Source: 13-2-20CM-66-19 sp963824395 (GTDB lineage: Bacteria; Pseudomonadota; Gammaproteobacteria; Steroidobacterales; Steroidobacteraceae). Taken from it: a stretch of DNA of 64,000 bases. The DNA lies in contig CAWGPF010000001.1 in the NCBI GenBank assembly GCA_963824395.1, positions 248,001-312,000 on the forward strand, written 5' to 3'. Below, piece by piece: positions 55,131 through 63,612 of this stretch (the first letter of the stretch is position 1; each line of letters begins with the position of its first letter). A program made the position numbers and the translations under genes. Under the pieces are notes generated by a model that was not told where the DNA came from, did not search any database, and worked only from the letters and a program-made list of their open reading frames with translations.

Positions 55131-56479
55131 CCCGACCCGAGCGCGGCGGCTGCCAGCGCATCGGTGATGCGCGCGACGCCGATCACCTGCAAGTCCCCGG
55201 GCGCGCGGCGCGGCACGTTGTCCTTCGGCACGATCGCGACCCGGAAACCCTGCGCCTGCGCCTCCTTCAGGCGCTCATCGCCCCAGGCGACGGGGCGCAC
55301 CTCACCGGTAAGGCCGATCTCCCCGAAGGAGATGAGGTGGGGAGCGATGGCGCGGTCGTGCAGGCTCGAGGCGAGCGCGAGCAGCACCGGCAGATCGGCT
55401 GCCGTCTCGCCGATCTCGATCCCGCCCACGACGTTCACGAATACGTCGTGCTCCTGCAGCGAGACCCCCGCGTGGCGGTTGGCCGCAGCGAGCAGCATCG
55501 CCACCCGGTTGGCGTCCAGGCCCTGCGCCACGCGTCGCGGTGCACCAAAGCGCATGCGATCGACCAGCGCCTGCAGCTCGATGAGCAGTGGCCGCCCGCC
55601 CTCGCGCGTGACCGTGACGATGCTGCCGGGGGCGGCCTCGGGCGAGCGCGACAGGAAGATCGCCGCCGGGTTCTTCACTTCCTTCAGCCCGCTGCCGGTC
55701 ATGGCGAAGAAGCCGAGCTCGTTGGCGGCGCCGAAGCGGTTCTTGGTGGCGCGCACGATGCGGTAGCGGCTGCCCGCGTCGCTCTGGAAATAGAGCACCG
55801 TGTCCACCAGGTGCTCGAGCAGCCGCGGGCCTGCGATGGTGCCCTCCTTGGTGACGTGGCCCACGATCACCACCGCGCACCCGCCGGCCTTGGCAAAGCG
55901 CACCAGCTCCGCGGTGCACTCGCGCAGCTGCGACACGGCGCCCGCGAGCGTCGCCGTGCTGCCGGACTGCACGGTCTGGATCGAATCGATGACGAGCAGC
56001 GCCGCGCGCCGCTCGCTGGCGAGCGCGAGGATCGCCGGCAGGTCGGTCTCCGCGACCAGGCTCAGGCCCGGCGCGGTCAGTCCCAGCCGCCGCGAGCGCA
56101 GCGTCACCTGCGCCACCGACTCCTCCCCGCTCGCGTAGATGACCGCGCGCGCCGCGGCCACGTGGGCGGCGACCTGCAGCAGCAACGTCGACTTGCCGAT
56201 GCCCGGCTCCCCGCCCAGCAGCGTCACGGACCCGGGCACCAGGCCCCCGCCGAGGACCCGATCGAGCTCACCTTCACCGCTCGTCAGCCGCTCGCTGCCG
56301 GCCGTCGCCTGAGTACTGGCCGCCAGCGTGACGGCGCTCGCCGGGGGCGCCTGGCGCGGGCGCCCGGCGGTGCGCTGCTCGAGGGAATTCCACTCACCGC
56401 ACAAGGGACACTGCCCCTGCCACTTCAGGGTCTCGCCACTGCAGGAACTGCAGACAAACACCGGATTCAGGCGGGCCAT
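55127..56479 (-). CDS. radA: RadA (Sms), DNA repair helicase
   Basis: RadA is a DnaB-type helicase acting in branch migration. The 450-residue product has an N-terminal C4 zinc finger (FVCSSCSGETLKWQGQCPLCGEWN), Walker A LLGGEPGIGKSTLLLQ, the RadA-specific KNRFG motif in ATKNRFGAANELGFF, and a C-terminal Lon-like domain with GGIEIGETAADLPVLLALASS and ISFGEIGLTGEVRPV. The ATG at 56479 places the zinc finger at the N-terminus as in the family. Confidence 0.96.
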   Translation of the reverse strand: MARLNPVFVCSSCSGETLKWQGQCPLCGEWNSLEQRTAGRPRQAPPASAVTLAASTQATAGSERLTSGEGELDRVLGGGLVPGSVTLLGGEPGIGKSTLLLQVAAHVAAARAVIYASGEESVAQVTLRSRRLGLTAPGLSLVAETDLPAILALASERRAALLVIDSIQTVQSGSTATLAGAVSQLRECTAELVRFAKAGGCAVVIVGHVTKEGTIAGPRLLEHLVDTVLYFQSDAGSRYRIVRATKNRFGAANELGFFAMTGSGLKEVKNPAAIFLSRSPEAAPGSIVTVTREGGRPLLIELQALVDRMRFGAPRRVAQGLDANRVAMLLAAANRHAGVSLQEHDVFVNVVGGIEIGETAADLPVLLALASSLHDRAIAPHLISFGEIGLTGEVRPVAWGDERLKEAQAQGFRVAIVPKDNVPRRAPGDLQVIGVARITDALAAAALGSG

Positions 56480-56659
56480 TTGTGCGCCACGGGGTCCACT
56501 TTCGGCTAGGATTCGCGCGGGGGCGGGGCCAATGGCTTCTTTTGTGACCGAAGCCACTCGGACCCTCTGCCGGCGATGCTAGCTTATGCCGGCTCCATTC
56601 GGGGACGGGAAAGTGACGCGTATCACATTCGGTGGGCCAAAATCGAACCAGGTCGAGGC

Positions 56660-57484
56660 ATGAGCTTGCGGAACAAGCTGCGCTTTGTCGGTTTGTCCGA
56701 TACGGGTAAGGTCCGCGAACACAACGAGGACACCATTGCCGTCGATCCGGACATCGGGCTGCTCGTGCTGGCGGATGGCATGGGCGGCTACAACGCCGGC
56801 GAGGTCGCGAGCGGCATCGCGGTGAAGACCATCGTCAACCTCGTGCGCGAGCACGTGCAGCGCGAGGACCTGTCGGTCCCGGACCGCGAGTCGGGCCTGT
56901 CGCGCCCGAACATCATCCTGCGCGATGCCATCAGCCGCGCCAACAAGATCATCTACCAGACCGCGCGCACGCAGCCGCAGTGCGAGGGCATGGGCACGAC
57001 CGTCGTCGCGGCATTGTTCTTCGACAACAAGGTGACGATCGCGCACGTCGGGGACTCGCGCCTGTACCGGCAGCGCACCGACAAGATCGAGCAGGTCACC
57101 ATGGATCACTCCCTGCTGCAGGAGCTGGTCGACCGCGGCTTCTACTCCGCCGAGGAGGCGCAGCGCGCCGCCAACAAGAACTACGTGACCCGGGCCCTGG
57201 GGGTCGAGGCGAACGTGGACGTGGAGATTCAGGAGGTCCCGGTCAATAAGGGCGAGGTATTCATCCTCTGCTCCGACGGGCTCTCAGATATGGTTGAAGA
57301 CGAAGATATTCATTTAACCATAAACACCTTTAGTGCTAATCTGGATACGGTCGCCAAGCAGTTGATTCAACTGGCCAATGACAACGGAGGCCGGGATAAC
57401 GTCTCGGTGGTCATGGCGCACATCATGGATGCTTTTCCGGCTCGCACGAAGATTTTCGACAAGATCCTGGGTTGGTTTGGCTGA
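56660..57484 (+). CDS. PP2C-family serine/threonine phosphatase
   Basis: The 274-residue product has the PP2C metal-binding motifs: GKVREHNEDTIAV, LLVLADGMGGYNAGEVAS, the EGMGTTVVAALF and VTIAHVGDSRLYRQR strands, LCSDGLSDMV and DNGGRDNVSVVMA. These are the Stp-type bacterial phosphatases that reverse Hanks-kinase phosphorylation. The ATG at 56660 has AGG eight bases upstream; an ATG at 56576 would add 28 unconserved residues. No Ser/Thr kinase gene is in the window. The FHA gene follows 22 bp downstream. Confidence 0.92.
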   Translation: MSLRNKLRFVGLSDTGKVREHNEDTIAVDPDIGLLVLADGMGGYNAGEVASGIAVKTIVNLVREHVQREDLSVPDRESGLSRPNIILRDAISRANKIIYQTARTQPQCEGMGTTVVAALFFDNKVTIAHVGDSRLYRQRTDKIEQVTMDHSLLQELVDRGFYSAEEAQRAANKNYVTRALGVEANVDVEIQEVPVNKGEVFILCSDGLSDMVEDEDIHLTINTFSANLDTVAKQLIQLANDNGGRDNVSVVMAHIMDAFPARTKIFDKILGWFG

Positions 57485-57506
57485 CACGCGATAGAGGCGA
57501 AAGCAC

Positions 57507-58220
57507 ATGGCAAGGTTGGTCTTGAGCCTGGATGGCCAGGTAATGGCGGAATACAACATGAACAAGGAGCGCTACACGATCGGGCGCCTCCCTGACAATG
57601 ACATCCGCATCGACAACGCAGCCGTCAGCGGCCACCACTCGCTGATCATCAACATCCTCAACGACTCCTTCCTTGAGGACCTGAACAGCACCAACGGTAC
57701 CTACGTCAACGGCAAGCTCATCAAGAAGCATGCCCTGCAGCACGGCGACGTCATCACCGTCGGCCATCACCAGCTGCGCTTCGTCGAGGACGACGAGCAG
57801 CAGGACGAGTTCGAAAAGACCATGGTCATCCAGCCCTCCGCCCGCCCGGTGGAGAAGCTGCGCGCGGCCGCCGAGGCACCCGACAAGCCCGGCGCGCCCT
57901 CGATCTCCGCCACCGGCAAGGCGCGCGCGCTCGATGGCGCCGCGGCCCTCAAGAAGGCCAAGCTGCAGGTGCTCTCAGGGGCCTTTGCGGGACGCGAGGT
58001 CGAGCTCTTGAAAGCCCTGACGACGCTCGGCCGCCCGGGTGTGCAGGTGGCGGCCATCACCCGCCGCGCCGAGGCCTACTACATCGTGCACGTCGACAGC
58101 GGCAAGGAGAACGACTTCCCGCTGCTGAACGGCACGCCAATCGGCGCCAACGCGACCAAGCTGAACGACAACGACGTCATCCAGCTGGCCGGCGTCAAGA
58201 TGGGGTTCTTCGTCAGCTGA
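57507..58220 (+). CDS. FHA-domain protein (two FHA-like domains)
   Basis: The 237-residue product has a canonical phosphothreonine-binding FHA domain at about residues 20-90 (TIGRLPDNDIRIDNAAVSGHHSLI, then LNSTNGTYVNG) with the Gly-Arg, Ser-x2-His and Asn-Gly-Thr residues. An Ala/Pro linker follows, then a second, degenerate FHA-like domain at about 150-237 (ITRRAEAYYIVHV, NGTPIGANATKLNDNDVIQLAG). With the adjacent PP2C phosphatase it forms a reader/eraser pair for protein phosphorylation; the cognate kinase is elsewhere or absent. Confidence 0.9.
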   Translation: MARLVLSLDGQVMAEYNMNKERYTIGRLPDNDIRIDNAAVSGHHSLIINILNDSFLEDLNSTNGTYVNGKLIKKHALQHGDVITVGHHQLRFVEDDEQQDEFEKTMVIQPSARPVEKLRAAAEAPDKPGAPSISATGKARALDGAAALKKAKLQVLSGAFAGREVELLKALTTLGRPGVQVAAITRRAEAYYIVHVDSGKENDFPLLNGTPIGANATKLNDNDVIQLAGVKMGFFVS

Positions 58221-58233
58221 CGCGGGCGCGGCC

Positions 58234-59079
58234 TCAGCCCACCCAGAGGACGATGAGGGCCGCGATCAGGCAGTAGGCACCGAACAGGTGCCAGCGGCCC
58301 GCCTCCAGCCAGCGCGACAGCCAGCGCAGCGCCAGCATCCCCGCGACGAAACTCAGTGCCATGCCGATGAGGCTCGGCACCAGCGCGTGCCTGAGGCTCC
58401 CGCCTGAGCCTAGACCCACGGCCTGCTGCGCCTTATGCAGCCGGTGCAGCTCGCGCACGATGACGGGCGGGGTCAGCACCACCGCGAGCGCGAAGCTGAA
58501 TTCCTCGGCGCGCCGCCGCGCGACCCCGAGCATCATGCCGGTGGAGATGGTCGCACCCGAACGCGAGAAGCCGCGGAACGGCAGGCAGATTCCCTGCACC
58601 ACGCCGATCCAGCCCGCCTGCGGCACCGACAGCGACCCGTTCTCCGTGGCCTTGAAGCGCGAGGCCACGATGATCAGCACCCCGACCGCCGCGAGCGCTG
58701 CGGCCATCAGCTTCGCATTGCCGAACAGATCCTCGATCTGGAAATCGGACGCCCCCGCCATGAAGGCGTGCTTGATGAAAGCCTGCAGACCAAGCCCGAC
58801 GATACCGGTGAGGGCGGTGGCGAGGATCACGCGCAGCGCGATGGCGCGGAAGGCTTTCCAGGAGCTGAAGTAGGTGTCGCGCCAGGCGCGCCAGAAGTAG
58901 GCGATGACCGCGAACATGGTGCCCGTGTGCAGCATGACCAGGAGCAGCGTCATCTGCGGCGCCGTCGGGTCGAGACCCAGGAGCTTTTCCGCGACGATGA
59001 CGTGCGCGGAGCTTGAGACCGGCAGCAGCTCCGCCAGGCCCTGCACGATCGCGAGTATCGCCAGCTGCCACAGTTGCAT
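58234..59079 (-). CDS. uppP: Undecaprenyl-diphosphate phosphatase (BacA/UppP)
   Basis: UppP regenerates undecaprenyl phosphate, the lipid carrier of peptidoglycan synthesis. The 281-residue membrane protein has the family motifs IVQGLAELLPVSSSAHVIVAE (with the catalytic Glu/Ser) and LPFRGFSRSGATISTG (with the catalytic Arg), within about eight hydrophobic helices. The ATG at 59079 follows AGGA by nine bases. Because of the apparent frameshift in alr, the alr frame reads on into uppP without a stop; initiation at 59079 should nevertheless give normal UppP. Confidence 0.95.
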   Translation of the reverse strand: MQLWQLAILAIVQGLAELLPVSSSAHVIVAEKLLGLDPTAPQMTLLLVMLHTGTMFAVIAYFWRAWRDTYFSSWKAFRAIALRVILATALTGIVGLGLQAFIKHAFMAGASDFQIEDLFGNAKLMAAALAAVGVLIIVASRFKATENGSLSVPQAGWIGVVQGICLPFRGFSRSGATISTGMMLGVARRRAEEFSFALAVVLTPPVIVRELHRLHKAQQAVGLGSGGSLRHALVPSLIGMALSFVAGMLALRWLSRWLEAGRWHLFGAYCLIAALIVLWVG

Positions 59080-59090
59080 GGTTGTTATTC

Positions 59091-60168
59091 CTAGTGTGGT
59101 TCGAGCGGCACGCGCTGGCTGACGCCGCACAGGAGCTCGTACGGGATGGTGCCGGCGTGCCGCGCCACTTCCTCGACCGGCAAGCCTTCTCCCCAGAGCG
59201 TCACCGAGGTGCCGACCTCGACTCCCGGGATGCCGCTGACGTCGACGGCGATCATGTCCATGGAGACACGACCGACGAGCGCCGCGCGCTGCTTGCGGAT
59301 GAGCACCGGGGTACCGGTCGTGAAACTGCGGTGCAGCCCGTCCCCGTAGCCGGCGGCGACGATGGCGATGCGCGAGTCCCTGGGCGCGGTCCATGCCCCG
59401 CCGTAACCCACACGCTCTCCCTCGGACACCTCGCGCACGGTGAGCACCGTGCTGAGGAGGCTCATGACCGGGCCGCAGATCGAAGTCTGCGCCCAACTTG
59501 TCCTCGAACGGCGAGGCGCCGTAAAGCGCCAGTCCCGGGCGCACCCAGTCACCCAGTTCAGCGATACCGCCCAGGAGTCCGGCGGAGTTGGCGATGCTCG
59601 TCTCCAGGCGCAGCCCTGCGCTGGCTTCAGCAAAGCGCGCGAGCTGCTCGCGTGTCACCGCGCCATCGCGCTCATCGGCGCAGGCAAGATGAGTCATCAG
59701 GCGCAGCTTCTTGGGAGCGCTGCGCAGCAGGCGGATGCGCTTCAGCGCGGATGCAAAATCCCGGAGCGCAAAGCCCAGCCGATTCATGCCGGTATCGATC
59801 TTCAGCCAGAGCGTGAAACGCTCCGCGCCGCCTGACTGTTCGAGCAGCTCGATCTGGCGCTCGTTGTGAATGACCAAGTCAAGCCGGTCCTGGGCGGCAT
59901 CCTCCAGCTGCGAGCGGCTGAAAACGCCCTCGAGCACAAGAATCGGCGAGGTCACGCCGGCGGCGCGCAGCGACATGCCCTCCTCCAGGCGCGCCACGGC
60001 AAAGGCGGCCGCGTCCTGGATCGCGAGCGCGGTGCTGACGAGGCCATGCCCGTAGGCGTTGGCCTTCACCACGGCGATCACCTTGGAGCGCCCGGCGCGG
60101 GCGCGGATGACCTGGAGGTTGTGACGCAGGGCTTGGGTGTCGATGACGGCCCGGATCAGCCGGCTCAC
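59091..60168 (-). pseudogene. alr: Alanine racemase, frameshifted in this sequence
   Basis: Alr makes D-alanine for peptidoglycan. From ATG 60168 the product starts LIRAVIDTQALRHNLQVIRA with the PLP lysine in VVKANAYGHGL and continues normally to DFDLRP (about residue 234). The frame then breaks; the rest (VMSLLSTVLTVREVSEGERVGYGGAW with the catalytic Tyr, SMDMIAVDVSGIPGVEVG, ending VPLEPH at 59091) is in another frame. One extra base in the CCCGG run (59468-59474) explains it. Repaired, the protein has about 358 residues, normal for Alr. Absence of other damage suggests a sequence error or a very recent mutation. It lies between dnaB and uppP. Confidence 0.88.
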
Positions 60169-62834
60169 CTCAACACACCTTCCGCGTAGGAGTCCGGTGC
60201 GTAGTTGGCAAAGCGCGTGTACTGACCCTGGAAGGTCAGAAGGAAAGTGCCGATCTCGCCATTGCGGTGTTTGACGAGGTCGATCTCTGCGATGCCCTTT
60301 TTTGTAGTGTTTTTGTCGTAGACCTCTTCGCGGTAGATCAACAGGATCATGTCTGCATCCTGTTCAATAGCCCCGGAGTTATGCGACACAACGCCATCCG
60401 CCAGCCAGCTCGACGGCCCCGGCACGGTCAGGTCGTAGACGTCTTCCTCTCCGTCGGGGGTGCAGCCGACCACGCGGTCCCAGAACAGGTCCGAGGCCGC
60501 CCATTTCTGCAGTTCAGAGGACTCGAGCAGGTCAGCGTAGCTGGTCATCTGGGTGCGGCTCGGGGCAAATTTGAAATGCGAGGTGCCCCCGTACGAGGTG
60601 CCGCGCATCTGGGCCATCGCACGTTGCGACACACCCTGCTCACGCATTTCCGCTCTCACAGTGGCAAAGACTTCCTGAGGCAGTGTGTCGACATTGGTAT
60701 TTCCGCGGAGCGTCGCCAGATGCGCTGCCATTGCAGCCACGGCTGCGGCCTTGGGACCGAAGCCCCCGACCACCTTCGCGAAGGTGAGCTGGTTCTCAAG
60801 ACCGCTCACGTCGACGTAGTACAGCGGCCGGTATTTCTTGACGTGGATGGTCCTGATTCGGGCAACGATACCGAGCCTGAGCAGCAGTGCCGCTACTTCG
60901 GTCGCAAGTCGATGGCTGCAGGTCGAGAAATTGACGTGCGATGAATAGCCTTTCTCGGCGTTGCGCCGCGAGATGGTGCCGTCCGTCGCCCACAAGTGAC
61001 GCAGCAGCAGCGCTATCTGCCGGTCTGCCAAAGTGAACACGGTCGGCGGCAGATGTTTCTCGTGCGACCTCTGGCCGAAGATGCCGAGTTCCTTGAGCCA
61101 CTTTCCGACACCTGCAGGATGCCATCGATTTCCATTCCCGCTGATGACCAGCTGATGCCACGCCCCGACGCCTTCGTGGCGCGTCACCCGGCAGCCGAAA
61201 GCCTCGGCCGCCTCGCGAACTGCATCGCTATTCGCCTCCGACCCGGTGGTGTACCGCAGCGGCTGGTGCACGACGTAGCTGCCATCGCCTACGAGGTGCC
61301 CCAGAAGTACCAGCCAGTGGTCCGGCCATTTCTTCGGCCGGGACGGCTCGGGTATCCGTCGTGCAAGCGCAACCCGATCCCCGACCCCCAGCGTTCCCAC
61401 GGTCTTCCAGCCAGACCCTGCCAGCACCCTGTGCTTGTGGGTGGCTCGGAGGATGCGTCCACTGGCCAGCTGAAGTTTATAGACGGGACGCCTTCCCACC
61501 TTCCAGACTTTGTCCGAGCCTGCGCGCAGCAGTCGCTGGCTTTCGTCAACCGCCCAGACACGCGGCTCCTGACCTACCAGGCTCGCAATCGGCACCCGGC
61601 TGCCATCAGCCAGGCATACAAGCGTGTCGCCGGTTACGCACTCGCGCAGATCCGACATGACAGGTTTTTTGTGTTCACGCTGCTCCACGCCGCGATTCAG
61701 CTGCGAGAGCGCGATCACGGGAACCGAGAGTTCCTTGGCCAGCGCCTTGAGACCGCGCGAGATCTCGGCGATCTCGGTAGCCCGATTCTCGTTGGTACCG
61801 GGCACCTGCATAAGCTGCAGGTAGTCCACCACGACCAGACTCAGGCCGTGCTCGCGCTTCACGCGCCGCGCGCGCGCCCGCAACTCGGTCGGGTTGAGCG
61901 CGGGAGTCTCGTCGATGAAGATCTTTGCTTCCGAGAGCTGGCTCGTGGCACTCGTGATCCTGACCCAGTCCTCGTCCGTGATCTTGCCGCTGCGCAGGCT
62001 GTTGAGGGGCACGCCCCCGATGGAGGCCAGCATGCGCGTGACCACCTGCTCGGAGGGCATTTCCATGGTAAAGATCGCAACCGCAGCCTTGGTCTTGGGA
62101 TTAACGGCTGCGTACTCGGCCATGTTGACCGCGAGCGTGGATTTGCCCATCGAGGGGCGGCCGGCGACGATGACGAGGTCGCCTGGGCGCAGGCCGCCGG
62201 TGAGCTTGTCGAATTCAGTGAACCCGGTCGGAAGGCCGCGCAGCTGGTCGGGATTGTTGTGCCACTCATCGATCTGGTCGATGACCGCCGGCAGGAGCGA
62301 GCGCACCGATACCGCACCGTCGCGCTTGCGGAAGGTCCCTTCCGCGATCTCGAACACCTTCTGCTCTGCCCGGTCGACCAGCGCGCGTGCGGTTTCGCCA
62401 TCGTTGTTGAATACCGCCGAGACGATGTCGGTGCCGGCGCGGATCAGCTGACGCAGCAGCGAGCGCTCGCGCACGATCTCCGCGTAAGCGCGCACATTAG
62501 CCGCTGTGGGCGTGTCGCGCGCGACCGAGCTTAGATAAGCAAGACCCCCGGCACCATCGAGATTGCCGGTGCGCTCGAGATGCTGAGAGACGGTGACAAC
62601 GTCACAGGGTTTGCCGTCTGCGGCGAGCTCACCGATCGCGGCGAAGATCAGGCGATGATCGGGGCGGTAGAAGTCTTCCGGGAGGACCTGGTCGGCCACC
62701 GTGTCCCAGGCAGCCGGATCGAGGAGAAGTCCGCCGAGCACCGCCTGCTCAGCTTCCACTGAGTGCGGCGGTGTCGGCGCATCAATGAGGGCGACCGAGC
62801 CCGAATCCCCGCGCGTCTTGGCGGAACCGGCCAC
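60165..62834 (-). CDS. dnaB: DnaB, replicative DNA helicase, interrupted by an intein
   Basis: DnaB unwinds DNA at the replication fork. The 889-residue precursor has N-extein 1-398, an intein of 421 residues (399-819) and C-extein 820-889; spliced DnaB is 468 residues, near the 471 of E. coli. The N-extein has the primase-interacting domain (PPHSVEAEQAVLGGLLLD), Walker A AGRPSMGKSTLAVNMA (K231), Walker B VVVDYLQLM and the PVMSDLRE segment. The C-extein begins SGAIEQDADMILLIYREEVY. The start is GTG 62834 with AAGG immediately upstream. It follows rplI in the rpsF-rpsR-rplI-dnaB order and overlaps the alr start. Confidence 0.96.
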   Translation of the reverse strand: MAGSAKTRGDSGSVALIDAPTPPHSVEAEQAVLGGLLLDPAAWDTVADQVLPEDFYRPDHRLIFAAIGELAADGKPCDVVTVSQHLERTGNLDGAGGLAYLSSVARDTPTAANVRAYAEIVRERSLLRQLIRAGTDIVSAVFNNDGETARALVDRAEQKVFEIAEGTFRKRDGAVSVRSLLPAVIDQIDEWHNNPDQLRGLPTGFTEFDKLTGGLRPGDLVIVAGRPSMGKSTLAVNMAEYAAVNPKTKAAVAIFTMEMPSEQVVTRMLASIGGVPLNSLRSGKITDEDWVRITSATSQLSEAKIFIDETPALNPTELRARARRVKREHGLSLVVVDYLQLMQVPGTNENRATEIAEISRGLKALAKELSVPVIALSQLNRGVEQREHKKPVMSDLRECVTGDTLVCLADGSRVPIASLVGQEPRVWAVDESQRLLRAGSDKVWKVGRRPVYKLQLASGRILRATHKHRVLAGSGWKTVGTLGVGDRVALARRIPEPSRPKKWPDHWLVLLGHLVGDGSYVVHQPLRYTTGSEANSDAVREAAEAFGCRVTRHEGVGAWHQLVISGNGNRWHPAGVGKWLKELGIFGQRSHEKHLPPTVFTLADRQIALLLRHLWATDGTISRRNAEKGYSSHVNFSTCSHRLATEVAALLLRLGIVARIRTIHVKKYRPLYYVDVSGLENQLTFAKVVGGFGPKAAAVAAMAAHLATLRGNTNVDTLPQEVFATVRAEMREQGVSQRAMAQMRGTSYGGTSHFKFAPSRTQMTSYADLLESSELQKWAASDLFWDRVVGCTPDGEEDVYDLTVPGPSSWLADGVVSHNSGAIEQDADMILLIYREEVYDKNTTKKGIAEIDLVKHRNGEIGTFLLTFQGQYTRFANYAPDSYAEGVLR
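60378..61640 (-). mobile_element. DnaB intein with LAGLIDADG homing endonuclease
   Basis: Residues 399-819 of the dnaB product. It begins C399 (CVTGDTLVCLADGSRVPI). Block B appears as T465-H466-K467-H468 in RATHKHRVLAG. Endonuclease motifs are LLGHLVGDG (about 510-518) and LRHLWATDG (about 611-619), both with their aspartate. A helical region with GVSQRAMAQMRGTSYGG follows, then block F EEDVYDLTVPGPSSWLADGV and the terminal H818-N819, followed by S+1 (820). All splice-junction residues are present, so splicing and homing both look functional. The domain order resembles Rhodothermus-type DnaB inteins as I remember them. Confidence 0.95.
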
Positions 62835-62858
62835 CCTTTTTTGCCTGGCCGAAGCGGC

Positions 62859-63308
62859 TTACTCTTCGGCGACGATCGTGATGTGCAGCGGCACGTCGAT
62901 GTCGGCGTGCAGGTGCACGCTCACCACGTGCTCGCCCACCGTGCGCAGCGGGCCCGCCGGCAGGCGCACCTCGCTGCGCTCGATCTTCTGGCCATCGCGC
63001 GTGGCGGCCTCGGCGATATCGGCGGTGCCGATGGAGCCGAACAGCTTCCCCTCGGTGCCGGCCTTGGCAGTGATCGTGAGCTTGAACTCCTTCAGCACCG
63101 CGGCCCGCCCTTCGGCGGAGGCGAAATGCTCGTGCGCCAGGCGCTCGAGCTCCGCGCGCCGCGCCTCAAAGCGCGCCACGTTATCCGGGGTGGCGAGCGT
63201 CGCCTTGCCCTCGGGCAGGAGGAAGTTGCGGCCGTAGCCGGAGCGCACCTTCACGCGATCGCCGATGTTGCCGAGGTTGGCAACCTTCTGCAGCAGAATG
63301 ACGTCCAT
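62859..63308 (-). CDS. rplI: 50S ribosomal protein L9
   Basis: The 149-residue product begins MDVILLQKVANLGNIGDRVKV with RSGYGRNFLLPEGKATLAT, the L9 signature. A central connecting helix (RFEARRAELERLAHEHF) and a C-terminal domain ending LHADIDVPLHITIVAEE follow. It lies 11 bp after rpsR and 24 bp before the dnaB start. Confidence 0.98.
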   Translation of the reverse strand: MDVILLQKVANLGNIGDRVKVRSGYGRNFLLPEGKATLATPDNVARFEARRAELERLAHEHFASAEGRAAVLKEFKLTITAKAGTEGKLFGSIGTADIAEAATRDGQKIERSEVRLPAGPLRTVGEHVVSVHLHADIDVPLHITIVAEE

Positions 63309-63319
63309 TGCGCTGCCCC

Positions 63320-63586
63320 TTAGTGCTGGTCGGTGTACGGCAGGAGCGCGAGGAAGCGCGCCCGCTTGATCGCCACAGCCAGCTGCCGCTGGTAGAAGGA
63401 CTTGGTGCCGGTGATGCGGCTCGGCACGATCTTGCCCGTCTCGGTGACGTAGCCCTTGAGCGTTGCGAGATCCTTGTAGTCGATCTGCTTCACGCCCTCG
63501 GCGGTGAAGCGGCAGAACTTCTTGCGACGCGAGAAACGGCTGCCGCCGCCACCACCGCCGCCGCCGGGTCCTCTGGACATTGCCAT
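63320..63586 (-). CDS. rpsR: 30S ribosomal protein S18
   Basis: The 88-residue product shows the S18 pattern RRKKFCRFTAEGVKQIDYKD, TGKIVPSRITGTKSFYQRQL and AVAIKRARFLALLPYTD. The N-terminus carries an unusual eight-glycine run after MAMSRGP; the second Met (63580) is an alternative start. Two CCTTT/AAAGG-type sites upstream support translation here. It follows rpsF by 26 bp; priB is not present between them. Confidence 0.97.
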   Translation of the reverse strand: MAMSRGPGGGGGGGGSRFSRRKKFCRFTAEGVKQIDYKDLATLKGYVTETGKIVPSRITGTKSFYQRQLAVAIKRARFLALLPYTDQH

Positions 63587-63612
63587 GATGTGTGTTCCTT
63601 TAGGAGGCGCCT

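Noticed and set aside
58234..60168. A natural bifunctional alanine racemase-UppP fusion protein
   Set aside because: The segment between residue 234 and the UppP start is a nonsense His/Arg/Gly-rich translation, while the correct Alr C-terminal half is present in the neighbouring frame with its own stop at 59091.
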